Assembly: GCA_030639445.1 (NCBI GenBank)
Contig: DAOWCR010000058.1
Location: forward strand, 1-7,108
Direction: 5' to 3'
Source of the DNA: Dehalococcoidales bacterium
GTDB taxonomy: Bacteria; Chloroflexota; Dehalococcoidia; Dehalococcoidales; RBG-16-60-22
Length of the DNA: 7,108 nucleotides
The notes beneath the pieces are model-generated. The model worked only from the letters and a program-made list of their open reading frames with translations. It ran no database searches and was not told where the DNA came from. Both the position numbers and the translations under genes were made by a program. Shown here one piece after another: positions 1 to 5,914 of this stretch. The number at the start of each line of letters is the position of its first letter. Within the stretch, counting starts at the first letter, position 1.

Positions 1-199
1 CCTCAATATATTTACCGTCCGGTTTATCCTTGAGACGGTCAATAATCTTCATGAAATCAAGCTTGGCGATTCTCCCGTAAGGCAGAATTTCGTCCTTTTG
101 CAGGTTCATTTTTCCCCGCCACTCTTCCGGGGTGGGCATGTTACCTTCGGCAGCTTCCGCAATCTGCCAGTCCTTCATTTTGGTTGCGTCGTAAGCCAC
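1..199 (-). CDS. fhs: Formate--tetrahydrofolate ligase, N-terminal part (runs off the window)
   Basis: Formate-tetrahydrofolate ligase makes 10-formyl-tetrahydrofolate from formate, THF and ATP in the cytoplasm, an early methyl-branch step of the Wood-Ljungdahl pathway. Only the first 66 codons are inside the window. The stretch ending RLKDKPDGKYIE is the well-conserved segment that in this family lies just before the ATP-binding loop, which falls outside the window. The start is GTG at 199, chosen because AGGAGG (205-210) sits five bases upstream and the peptide then begins (M)AYDATKMKDWQIAEAAEG, a natural-looking N-terminus. The gene follows cooC by 16 bases on the same strand, so the two are probably cotranscribed. 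The assignment rests on remembered family sequence and is limited by the truncation. No frameshift is seen. Confidence 0.83.
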   Translation of the reverse strand, partial: MAYDATKMKDWQIAEAAEGNMPTPEEWRGKMNLQKDEILPYGRIAKLDFMKIIDRLKDKPDGKYIE

Positions 200-215
200 A
201 GAGACCTCCTGTTAC

Positions 216-1019
216 TTATTTTTTTAGTGGTAAATTTTCCGCGGTTTGCTTTTGTTCCACCGGCACCAGTTGGCGGTAGATATTTTTTACCTCACCGGTT
301 ACCGGCGGGCTGGCGTCGAAGAGGGAAAGGCCCGCCTGGTCCGCCGCCACAATGGCCGGGTCGTAAGGGATAAAGCCGATAAACTCAAGGTCGGGCAGGT
401 TGGAAACCAGGAACTCCCGGTCCGGCTGGCTCCGGATCTTGTTGCCGACCACGGCCATGTGGTGCAGGCCGATGTCCCGGGCCAGTCCGTTAATCGTCCG
501 GGCGGTCTCAATGCTGCGCCGGCCCGGTTCCACTACCATAATCAGTTTATCCACCGCGCCGGCGGTGGCCCGCCCCAGGTGCTCGATGCCGGCTTCCATG
601 TCCAGGATAATTACTTCATTTCGGGACAGGAGCAGGTGGCTGGTCAGGGCTTTCAGCAGCACGTTCTCCGGGCAATAACAGCCGCGGCCGCCCCGCTTGG
701 TCCGCCCCATGACCATCAGCTTGACGCCGCCGGTCTCCTGCCAGTATTTTTCGGGCAGGTCATCAACTTTCGGGTTTAATTTAAAGTAGATACCGGCTTT
801 TCCAGGCTGCGTTTCCGTCCTTTCGGCGATGAGGTCTTTCATCTCGGCTATGGGGACTATTTTCTCCGGGTGGGGAAAACCGAGGCTGGCGGCCAGATTG
901 GCATCGGGGTCGGCATCTATCGCCAGGACGGAATAGCCGTCTTCGGCAAAGACCTTGGAAAGGAGAGAGGCCAGTAGAGTCTTGCCGACGCCGCCTTTCC
1001 CGCTAATTGCAATCTTCAT
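216..1019 (-). CDS. cooC: CooC-type nickel-insertion ATPase for carbon monoxide dehydrogenase
   Basis: This is a MinD/ParA-type P-loop ATPase of 267 residues. CooC proteins bind nickel and use ATP to mature the C-cluster of CO dehydrogenase in the cytoplasm. The deviant Walker A motif GKGGVGKT lies at residues 7-14, with signature lysine K8. A DADPDAN segment is at 35-41, the nickel-binding CxC pair is C114-Y-C116 within RGCYCPEN, and the switch/Walker B segment IILDMEAGIEHLGR is at 137-150. I start at the ATG at 1019 because the protein then opens directly with the first beta strand (MKIAISGKGG). A start 21 codons upstream (1082) adds a tail foreign to the family and has no ribosome-binding site. 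AAGG before 1019 is weak. fhs follows 16 bases downstream, which supports a Wood-Ljungdahl role. The CODH/ACS genes themselves are not in the window. Confidence 0.87.
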   Translation of the reverse strand: MKIAISGKGGVGKTLLASLLSKVFAEDGYSVLAIDADPDANLAASLGFPHPEKIVPIAEMKDLIAERTETQPGKAGIYFKLNPKVDDLPEKYWQETGGVKLMVMGRTKRGGRGCYCPENVLLKALTSHLLLSRNEVIILDMEAGIEHLGRATAGAVDKLIMVVEPGRRSIETARTINGLARDIGLHHMAVVGNKIRSQPDREFLVSNLPDLEFIGFIPYDPAIVAADQAGLSLFDASPPVTGEVKNIYRQLVPVEQKQTAENLPLKK

Positions 1020-1111
1020 CAAAGCCTTGCTTTTGGCATAATTAAAGCTGAGACTTTTGGGGGACAAAGTACTCAGACTCATTTAATTTAGTGACCGTTA
1101 GACCCCATATA

Positions 1112-1140
1112 ATTTTGCCTAATGCGGAAAGAAAAGTCAA
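1112..1140 (-). promoter_or_regulatory. Candidate sigma-70 promoter for cooC-fhs
   Basis: On the minus strand TTGACT (1135-1140) is followed after exactly 17 bases by CAAAAT (1112-1117). The -35 box matches 5/6 and the -10 box 4/6 of the consensus. Transcription would start near 1105 and leave a leader of about 85 bases before the cooC ATG at 1019. It sits in the gap between the M48-like gene and cooC, where a promoter would be expected. Confidence 0.42.
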
Positions 1141-1168
1141 GAAAGCGCGCCCCTGTTTAACCCGGGCT

Positions 1169-1792
1169 TTAAACGGCCAGCGTGGACAGGTGCTTTATTC
1201 TTTTCAGCATGTTGGGGTGAGTGGTGAAGACTTCCATCAGCTTGTCGGAGGTGCGCAGCCGTACTTCTTTCTGGCGCAGCGCCATAAGTTCATCATAGTC
1301 GATAGTGCCGCTCATGTCACGGTCAACCTGGGAGAGTTCCCTTATCTCGCGCCACGACCGGGAAGGGTCATTGACGAAGAAGGCTTTAACCCCCTCAACC
1401 CGTTTCATTTCCTCGCTGTTCCTCTGGCGGGCATTGCCGTAGACCAGATTGTAGGGCGCCGTGGCCAAGTGGTGCGGCCTGTTTCCCAGCCGGACACTGC
1501 CCGGGTCAGCGTAATATTCCCGTATCCTGGAGCCGTAGAGCACCAGGAGATTGGTGATGAAATAGAGAAGAAAAGCGCCAATCCCGATAAGCGCGGCATA
1601 ATTGCCGCCTCCCTGCCGGCGGCCGACTAGCCACGGGCTAAGCAGGTACTGGAAACCGAGGAAGACAAAAGCCAGGCCAATATAGATGACCGCGCTGCCG
1701 GCGCCCATCCAGGTGCCGATGCCGGTAATCACGCCGTAAAGGATACCAAACAGGACGGCGAGCAATAAGAACATCCTGGTCTGCAGCCACAT
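1169..1792 (-). CDS. M48/HtpX-like membrane protein lacking the HEXXH catalytic core, with an EF-hand loop
   Basis: This 207-residue membrane protein resembles an HtpX/M48 metallopeptidase with its middle removed. It has hydrophobic segments near 7-27, 32-55 and 66-86. The signature SRIREYYAD at 88-96 normally holds the third zinc ligand (E92). The C-terminal FTTHPNMLKRIKHL (189-202) matches the family's STHP...RI end. The domain of roughly 110-130 residues between the second and third membrane segments, which carries HEXXH, is absent: PWLVGRRQ runs straight into GGGNYAALIG (residues 54-70). No HEXXH occurs anywhere in the frame, so I predict no peptidase activity. DRDMSGTIDYDE (157-168) is a canonical EF-hand loop between two helical stretches, suggesting calcium binding. 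The start at 1792 is set by AAGGAGGG; a start at 1843 lacks one. The reading frame is uninterrupted. A pseudo-enzyme, a recent in-frame deletion and a misassembly are all possible. Confidence 0.75.
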   Translation of the reverse strand: MWLQTRMFLLLAVLFGILYGVITGIGTWMGAGSAVIYIGLAFVFLGFQYLLSPWLVGRRQGGGNYAALIGIGAFLLYFITNLLVLYGSRIREYYADPGSVRLGNRPHHLATAPYNLVYGNARQRNSEEMKRVEGVKAFFVNDPSRSWREIRELSQVDRDMSGTIDYDELMALRQKEVRLRTSDKLMEVFTTHPNMLKRIKHLSTLAV

Positions 1793-1796
1793 ATCA

Positions 1797-1804
1797 CCCT
1801 CCTT
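1797..1804 (-). promoter_or_regulatory. Ribosome-binding site deciding the M48-like start
   Basis: AAGGAGGG on the minus strand lies four bases before the ATG at 1792. It makes that ATG, rather than the in-frame one 17 codons upstream, the likely start of the M48-like protein. Confidence 0.7.
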
Positions 1805-1811
1805 AGTTATT

Positions 1812-1840
1812 ATTTTACCGCATAAGTTGGAGGCGGGCAA
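1812..1840 (-). promoter_or_regulatory. Candidate promoter for the M48-like gene
   Basis: On the minus strand TTGCCC (1835-1840) and TAAAAT (1812-1817) are 17 bases apart. The -10 box matches 5/6 and the -35 box 4/6. The predicted transcript would begin near 1805, directly ahead of the ribosome-binding site, giving a very short leader. Confidence 0.38.
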
Positions 1841-1898
1841 CAATCACCGACTTTTATTTGTTTTATTGACCTTATCACCTCTAAGTTTTTATCAGGAG

Positions 1899-1942
1899 AC
1901 CCCATCCCCCTGTATCCCCTTCCCCTTATCAAGGGGAAGGGG
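1899..1942. repeat. C/G-rich palindromic intergenic repeat, left copy
   Basis: The first part, 1899-1927, begins ACCCCATCCCCCTGTATC. It recurs in opposite orientation at 6880-6909 with only one inserted C. Overlapping it, CCCCTTCCCCTT (1916-1927) and AAGGGGAAGGGG (1931-1942) form a perfect 12-bp stem around a three-base loop. This is the form of a dispersed REP-like intergenic element. Two copies in 7 kb suggest that more exist in the genome. Confidence 0.72.
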
Positions 1943-1949
1943 GAAGATT

Positions 1950-1975
1950 AAAAAAGAGGGGCGGGCGCCCCTCTT
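1950..1975 (-). terminator. Strong hairpin with U-run on the minus strand
   Basis: AAGAGGGGCG (1954-1963) and CGCCCCTCTT (1966-1975) are exact reverse complements; in practice this is a 9-bp stem with a GGGC-type loop. Read leftward, the hairpin runs into six U residues (1955-1950), the form of an intrinsic terminator. No minus-strand gene ends here, so it could be a relic of a lost gene, a guard against antisense transcription, or part of the adjoining repeat. Confidence 0.55.
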
Positions 1976-2055
1976 GAACACCACTCATTATTAACCCAGA
2001 GTAAGGGGGAGGGTTCCCTAATAAATATTAAGGGGGTGAAGTCACCAACTGAGAT

Positions 2056-2084
2056 TTGTCTCTTGATTATTAAAAAGCTAGAAT
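2056..2084 (+). promoter_or_regulatory. Candidate promoter for the thiamine operon
   Basis: TTGTCT (2056-2061) is followed after 17 bases by TAGAAT (2079-2084), matching 4/6 and 5/6 of the sigma-70 boxes. A start near 2091 would give a leader of about 55 bases before the first thiamine-related gene. Confidence 0.42.
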
Positions 2085-2145
2085 AAGTGGCGGGCGGTGC
2101 TCGGGAGCAATTTATTATGCCGGGAAGGCTAAGGAGGTCTGAAAG

Positions 2146-2454
2146 ATGGCAATAATTGAGGTAAGTGTTGTTCCCCTGGGTACGGGAACGCCGTCAGTCA
2201 GCCGGTACGTTGCCGAGGCGGAGAGGGTGCTGCGGGGGGAGAAAGACATAAAATATGAGCTGACGGCCATGGGGACAATCGTCGAGGGCGAACTGGATAC
2301 TCTCCTGGCCCTGGTCCGGAAAATGCACCGCACCGTCCTGGATACGGCCGGAGTCATGCGGGTGGTCACCACCGTCAAGATTGACGAGCGCCGGGATAAA
2401 GAAACGAGCATCAGGGATAAAGTGGCCGCAGTGGAGAAGAAACTGGAGTCGTAA
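2146..2454 (+). CDS. MTH1187 family thiamine-binding protein
   Basis: This small cytoplasmic protein of 102 residues opens MAIIEVSVVPLGTGTPSVS, typical of the MTH1187/YkoF-like family (Pfam thiamine-binding, PF01910). Family members are ferredoxin-like alpha/beta proteins that bind thiamine or related pyrimidines and are often found next to thiamine genes. Other family hallmarks visible are YELTAMGTIVEGE (37-49) and the C-terminal helix rich in charged residues (80-102). Length is normal for the family. The ATG is preceded at seven bases by AAGGAGGT (2131-2138). The TPP riboswitch and thiC follow downstream, which supports a thiamine role. No enzymatic function should be assumed; salvage, buffering or transport assistance are all possible. 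Confidence 0.85.
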   Translation: MAIIEVSVVPLGTGTPSVSRYVAEAERVLRGEKDIKYELTAMGTIVEGELDTLLALVRKMHRTVLDTAGVMRVVTTVKIDERRDKETSIRDKVAAVEKKLES

Positions 2455-2532
2455 CCGGGGCGGGACCGGCAAAGTAACCTTCAATTGCATTTTGAGTGAC
2501 CTTGTGTTATTCTTTTACTTGGAACTGTATCA

Positions 2533-2614
2533 CCGCTAGGGGTGCACGAGGGCTGAGAGGCAGCAAGCTGCCAACCCTGGACCTGACCTCGGTAATGCGA
2601 GCGTAGGGAAGCGG
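2533..2614 (+). promoter_or_regulatory. TPP (THI-box) riboswitch aptamer
   Basis: The hallmark conserved blocks are present in order: AGGGGTGC (2538-2545), GGGCTGAGAGG (2550-2560), CCCTGGACCTGACCTC (2575-2590), then GGTAATGCGAGCGTAGGGA (2591-2609). P1 is formed by CCGCT (2533-2537) and AGCGG (2610-2614). The aptamer binds thiamine pyrophosphate and lies directly upstream of thiC, so it should switch thiC off when TPP is plentiful. The P3 arm is short (CAGCAAGCTG, 2561-2570). Confidence 0.95.
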
Positions 2615-2626
2615 CAGTAACTTAGG

Positions 2627-2663
2627 CCAAGGGTCTATGGTAACCGCCGGAGCCCTTGGTTTT
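2627..2663 (+). terminator. Terminator hairpin of the TPP riboswitch (expression platform)
   Basis: CCAAGGG (2627-2633) pairs with CCCTTGG (2653-2659) and is followed by TTTT (2660-2663) and a further U-rich stretch. It sits between the aptamer and the thiC ribosome-binding site, where an intrinsic terminator would attenuate transcription. CCGC (2644-2647) in its loop region could pair with GCGG (2611-2614) of P1, one possible antiterminator. That alternative pairing is inferred. Confidence 0.62.
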
Positions 2664-2683
2664 GTGATTTTATGGAGGTAGCC

Positions 2684-3979
2684 ATGACGCAACTGGAGTT
2701 AGCCAGAAAGGGCACTATTTCTCCGCAGATGAAGGCAGTAGCGCTGGCGGAAGGGTTAACGGTGGAGTTTATCCGGGAAGGCGTCGCGGACGGGACGATA
2801 GTCATTCCGGCGAATATCAATCATACCAATCTTGTCCCCTGCGGTATCGGCAAAGGGCTGTCGACCAAGGTCAATGCCAATATCGGCACTTCCTCTGACT
2901 TCGGTGATGTTAACACCGAGCTGAAAAAATTGCAGGTGGCCATTGACGCCGGGGCGGATACCGTGATGGACCTGAGTACCGGGGGCGATATCCCGGCCAT
3001 CCGGCGGGCAATTGTCGGTTCCAGTTCCGCAGCCATCGGCACCGTGCCCATTTACCAGGCGGGCATTGAGGCGATAGAGAGATACAACGCTATCGTCAAG
3101 ATGACGGCGGACGACCTGTTTGCCGTGATTGAAGATAATGCCCGTGATGGAGTTGACTTCATCACGGTACACTGCGGGGTAACCCAGTCGGCTTTCGAGC
3201 GACTCAAGCAGCAGGGGCGGGTGGCCGACGTTGTCTCCCGGGGAGGCGCCTTCTTAATCGGCTGGATAATATATAATGAGCGTGAAAACCCTCTCTACGA
3301 GCAGTATGACCGCCTGCTGGAGATAGCCCGGGAGTTTGACGTGACCCTGAGCCTGGGCGACGGCATGCGGCCGGGCAGCCTGGCGGATGCCACTGACCGG
3401 GCCCAGGTGGAGGAGTTGCTCACTTTAGGGGAGCTGGTACAGCGGGCCCAGGAGGCCGGGGTCCAGGTAATGGTCGAGGGGCCGGGGCACCTGCCCCTGA
3501 ACCAGATAGAGGCCAATGTTCGTCTGCAGAAAGCCATCTGCCAGGGGGCTCCTTTCTACGTGCTGGGGCCTCTGGTGACTGATATTGGCGCCGGCTATGA
3601 CCATATCACCGGGGCCATCGGCGGCGCCATCGCCGCCGCGGCGGGCACCGATTTCCTGTGCTACGTGACACCGTCGGAGCACCTGGCGATACCGGACTTT
3701 GAGGACGTGAGACAGGGGGTAATTGCCTCGCGCATTGCCGCGCACGCCGGCGACATCGTTAAAGGAGTCAAAGGCGCCGCCGAGCAGGACCGGGCGATGT
3801 CTATGGCCCGGAAGAAGCTCGACTGGGAAGAGCAGGCCAGGCTTTCCCTGGACCCGGAGCGGGCGCGCCGGGTGCACCACCAGCATGCTTCGTCCGGGTC
3901 GGCTTGCAGCATGTGCGGCAGTTACTGCGCCATGGAGCTGGTGGAAAAGTACCTGGGTGTTAAAGCACCCAAGTGCTAG
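2684..3979 (+). CDS. thiC: Phosphomethylpyrimidine synthase ThiC (HMP-P synthase)
   Basis: ThiC is a radical-SAM enzyme that rearranges aminoimidazole ribotide into hydroxymethylpyrimidine phosphate, the pyrimidine precursor of thiamine, in the cytoplasm. This is the short form, 431 residues, without the long N-terminal domain of proteobacterial ThiC. Family blocks seen include INHTNLVPCGIGKGLSTKVN, STGGDIPAIRRAIV, GVDFITVHCGVT and SLGDGMRPGSLADATDRAQ. Others are MVEGPGHLPLNQIEAN and the C-terminal cluster motif CSMCGSYC (C408, C411, C415). The cysteine spacing here is CX2CX3C. I start at the ATG at 2684 because GGAGG lies five bases upstream and MTQLELARKG is the expected N-terminus. An in-frame ATG at 2672 overlaps that ribosome site. 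The gene is controlled by the upstream TPP riboswitch, and the M50 protease gene follows after 16 bases. Confidence 0.96.
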   Translation: MTQLELARKGTISPQMKAVALAEGLTVEFIREGVADGTIVIPANINHTNLVPCGIGKGLSTKVNANIGTSSDFGDVNTELKKLQVAIDAGADTVMDLSTGGDIPAIRRAIVGSSSAAIGTVPIYQAGIEAIERYNAIVKMTADDLFAVIEDNARDGVDFITVHCGVTQSAFERLKQQGRVADVVSRGGAFLIGWIIYNERENPLYEQYDRLLEIAREFDVTLSLGDGMRPGSLADATDRAQVEELLTLGELVQRAQEAGVQVMVEGPGHLPLNQIEANVRLQKAICQGAPFYVLGPLVTDIGAGYDHITGAIGGAIAAAAGTDFLCYVTPSEHLAIPDFEDVRQGVIASRIAAHAGDIVKGVKGAAEQDRAMSMARKKLDWEEQARLSLDPERARRVHHQHASSGSACSMCGSYCAMELVEKYLGVKAPKC

Positions 3980-3995
3980 CCCTCGATATAGTAGT

Positions 3996-5120
3996 ATGGG
4001 CGGCGCATTTAATTTAGGCAAAATCTTCGGCATACAGTTCCGGCTGCACTATTCCTGGTTTTTTATCTTTGTGCTCATCACCGTTTCCCTCTCCTGGCAG
4101 TATTTTCCCTTTATCTATCCCGGCTGGGGCTCCGGGACTTACTGGGCGGTCGGCATCGTGGCCAGCCTGCTATTTTTCACCTCAGTGGTGGCCCATGAGC
4201 TGGCGCACAGCCTGGTGGGCCGGGCCAACGGCATTCCGGTGAAAAGCATTACCCTTTTTATCTTCGGCGGGGTGGCCCATATGACCCGGGAGGCGGCCCG
4301 CCACGGCGCTGAATTACGGATGGCGGTGGCCGGTCCCGTGGCCAGCCTGTTAATCGGCGGCCTGTTTTTCCTGCTTCATTTATTGCTTGGGGGCCTAAGT
4401 GAACCGATAGCGGCCATGGCTTTCTGGCTGGCGACGGTTAACGCGGTGCTGGCGGTTTTTAACCTGATTCCCGGGTTTCCTCTGGACGGCGGGCGGGTCT
4501 TCCGCTCTCTCCTCTGGCGCTTCAGCGGCGATTATCAGCACGCCACTAAAATTGCCACACGGGTCGGGCGGGGCGTAGGCTATGCCTTTATCCTGGGTGG
4601 TATTTCCATGATATTCTTCCTTCCCCAGCAGTGGTTTAGCGGTCTCTGGCTGGCCTTTATCGGCTGGTTTCTGAGTAACGCGGCTTCGGCCAGCTACCGG
4701 CAGGCGCGGTGGCAGGAAGCGCTGCGAGGGCTTACCGCGGCCGAAGCAATGACGTCCGGCTGTCCGGTGGTCTCTCCCGGGGTTACGGTTAGTCGCCTGG
4801 TCCAGGAGTATGTCTTCCTCAGCGGGCACCGGTGTTTTCTGGTGACCGATAACAGCGAGTTGAAGGGAATCCTGACCCTGGGGAATATTAAATCTGTCGC
4901 CCGGCCGGATTGGGAGACAACCCGGGTGGCCGATATCATGACTCCGGCCGGAAAGCTAAAGGTAGCCTCTCCTGACCAGGACGTGCTCAGCGTCCTGGAG
5001 CAGATGGAAGAGAGCGGCGTAAACCAGATGCCGGTGGTGAGCGCGGGGAGAGTCATCGGGCTGATTATCCGGGATAATATTATCGGGCTCCTCCGCACCC
5101 GCACCGAGCTGAAGATATAG
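3996..5120 (+). CDS. Site-2-type M50 intramembrane zinc metalloprotease with paired CBS domains
   Basis: This is a 374-residue polytopic membrane protease of the SpoIVFB/S2P type, which cleaves substrates within the membrane. The zinc motif is HELAH (residues 67-71, with E68 as catalytic base). The third ligand comes in NLIPGFPLDGG (156-166, D164). Hydrophobic segments lie near 18-35, 48-66, 108-132, 138-158 and 194-228. Two CBS repeats follow (about 248-300 and 310-366), which in related proteins sense adenine nucleotides. The start at 3996 gives the usual opening FNLGKIFGIQFRLHYSW; its ribosome site is poor. The open frame extends further upstream inside thiC, but that part is a shadow. It probably depends on thiC transcription. 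Substrate unknown. The C-terminus appears intact, and base composition changes abruptly right after its stop codon. Confidence 0.92.
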   Translation: MGGAFNLGKIFGIQFRLHYSWFFIFVLITVSLSWQYFPFIYPGWGSGTYWAVGIVASLLFFTSVVAHELAHSLVGRANGIPVKSITLFIFGGVAHMTREAARHGAELRMAVAGPVASLLIGGLFFLLHLLLGGLSEPIAAMAFWLATVNAVLAVFNLIPGFPLDGGRVFRSLLWRFSGDYQHATKIATRVGRGVGYAFILGGISMIFFLPQQWFSGLWLAFIGWFLSNAASASYRQARWQEALRGLTAAEAMTSGCPVVSPGVTVSRLVQEYVFLSGHRCFLVTDNSELKGILTLGNIKSVARPDWETTRVADIMTPAGKLKVASPDQDVLSVLEQMEESGVNQMPVVSAGRVIGLIIRDNIIGLLRTRTELKI

Positions 5121-5456
5121 AGCATTCTTATTGATGACCAAGGTAATGAGTTTGTTTGGTGGCCGAAGTGGGATGATGTCCGATTCATCCTCTTCCTGTC
5201 GATACTTACGGAATGGGCTAATGAAGGACCTTACAAGTGGTCAGAAATGGAAGCCTTCCTAAAAGAGTTGGAGGAAATTCCAAGAAATGTAGCAGCTTGG
5301 GTGGATGCTGAATTACCAAAGGCGAGGGAACAACTCAAAAGTTTGATTGACCAAGGAAAACTCGATGAGGTTGCCAGAATTCTTACTAAGTCTGACCTTC
5401 AAAAAGTGACGGATTGGTATGCCACTAAATCTAGTCGAGATAAGCCCACAAAATGA
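5121..5456 (+). pseudogene. C-terminal remnant of an unrecognised gene
   Basis: The frame is open from the codon after the M50 stop to TGA at 5454-5456, 111 codons. It reads like real protein: a tryptophan-rich segment (NEFVWWPKWDDVRFI), then a charged amphipathic helical stretch ending YATKSSRDKPTK. There is no usable start for most of it. The first in-frame ATG is 5247 (69 residues), with the nearest SD-like AAGGA about 18 bases away. I therefore read it as the 3' part of a gene whose beginning was lost when its segment was joined to the M50 gene. I recognise no family. It is more A/T-rich than the genes to the left. A functional short protein from 5247 is the alternative. The transposon-like unit lies just behind its stop codon. 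Confidence 0.5.
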
Positions 5457-5457
5457 C

Positions 5458-5465
5458 TTTTGATA
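5458..5465. repeat. 8-bp target-site duplication, left copy
   Basis: TTTTGATA immediately precedes the left terminal inverted repeat. The identical 8-mer immediately follows the right one at 6821-6828. This is the footprint expected from a staggered-cut insertion. Confidence 0.82.
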
Positions 5466-5490
5466 GGTTCTGCTCGGTTGTGGTTGGTGG
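5466..5490 (+). repeat. Left terminal inverted repeat (25 bp)
   Basis: Begins GGTTCTGCTCGG and ends GGTTGGTGG. It is the exact reverse complement of 6796-6820, and identity stops at base 26 on the inner side. Confidence 0.9.
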
Positions 5491-5529
5491 ATGGATACCG
5501 ACTAATAACTTGGCTATTTGTTACCTGAT

Positions 5530-5568
5530 ATAAAAGAAGGGGGTGCAGAATAGACCCCCTTCTTTTAT
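5530..5568. terminator. Bidirectional intrinsic terminator inside the element
   Basis: ATAAAAGAAGGGGGT (5530-5544) and ACCCCCTTCTTTTAT (5554-5568) form a perfect 15-bp stem around a nine-base loop. The G/C core is flanked by A-runs on one side and U-runs on the other, so it can terminate in both directions. It ends the leftward regulator operon (stop at 5585) and any rightward read-through from thiC and the M50 gene. Confidence 0.88.
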
Positions 5569-5584
5569 TGGTTCATAGCTGTAA

Positions 5585-5890
5585 TTATTTCATTGATGCC
5601 ATAAACTCAGCCAATGTTTTATCAACCTTATCGGTTAAGCTATAGTATCTCGCTATCCTTGGAGGAGTCCCTGGGTTAGTTAGTTGATAATTGCTCTCTA
5701 CAAAGCCGGCGCTTGCAAGCATAGAAAGATGGAAGGCAATTAACCGATCACTAAAGTCCAAAGTCTTTGCGATTTTGCTGGTATACATCGCACCTTCTTT
5801 CTTGAGCAACTTAGTGATGGCTGCACGAACCGGGTGGCTTAATACGTAAGCTCCCTCAAATTCTTCCATTTCCTTTCTTTCAACTTTCAT
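5585..5890 (-). CDS. ArsR-like winged-helix transcriptional regulator, cysteine-free
   Basis: This 101-residue cytoplasmic DNA-binding protein is probably dimeric. The segment LSHPVRAAITKLLKKEG (17-33) is the ArsR-fold opening helix pair. Residues 36-64 (starting YTSKIAKTLDFSDRLIAFHL) form the helix-turn-helix, with the recognition helix at about 47-60. Residues 65-85 (ending ARYYSLTD) form the wing. It contains no cysteine, so it is not a thiolate metal sensor of the ArsR/SmtB kind. A GGAG lies five bases before the ATG, and a second strong site (AAAGGAGG, 5909-5916) overlaps the stop codon of the preceding gene. It is the distal gene of a two-gene operon, 24 bases after the 153-residue gene, and inside the transposon-like unit. 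Autoregulation at the upstream leader repeats is likely but inferred. The effector is unknown. Confidence 0.83.
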   Translation of the reverse strand: MKVERKEMEEFEGAYVLSHPVRAAITKLLKKEGAMYTSKIAKTLDFSDRLIAFHLSMLASAGFVESNYQLTNPGTPPRIARYYSLTDKVDKTLAEFMASMK

Positions 5891-5914
5891 CTTCGCTCCT
5901 TTTTCGAACCTCCT

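Larger units (their letters stand above)
1841..2055. other. Gene-free interval between divergent transcription units
   Basis: No convincing coding sequence is present. The interval holds a C/G-rich palindromic repeat (1899-1942), a strong hairpin with an A-run on one side (1950-1975) and purine-rich G-tracts around 1999-2037. It separates the leftward M48-like gene from the rightward thiamine genes. Confidence 0.6.

Noticed and set aside
246..779. Plus-strand open frame of 177 codons opposite cooC
   Set aside because: It is a high-GC shadow of the well-supported cooC frame; no family features and no initiation signal.
1091..1630. Plus-strand open frame of 179 codons opposite the M48-like gene
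   Set aside because: It is the antisense of a gene with clear membrane and family motifs. Its translation resembles no protein I know.
3723..3995. N-terminal extension of the M50 frame into thiC
   Set aside because: The 91 extra residues are out-of-frame thiC sequence. The conserved M50 opening starts right at the ATG at 3996.
3425..4033. Minus-strand open frame of 202 codons opposite thiC
   Set aside because: Antisense shadow of the conserved 3' half of thiC.
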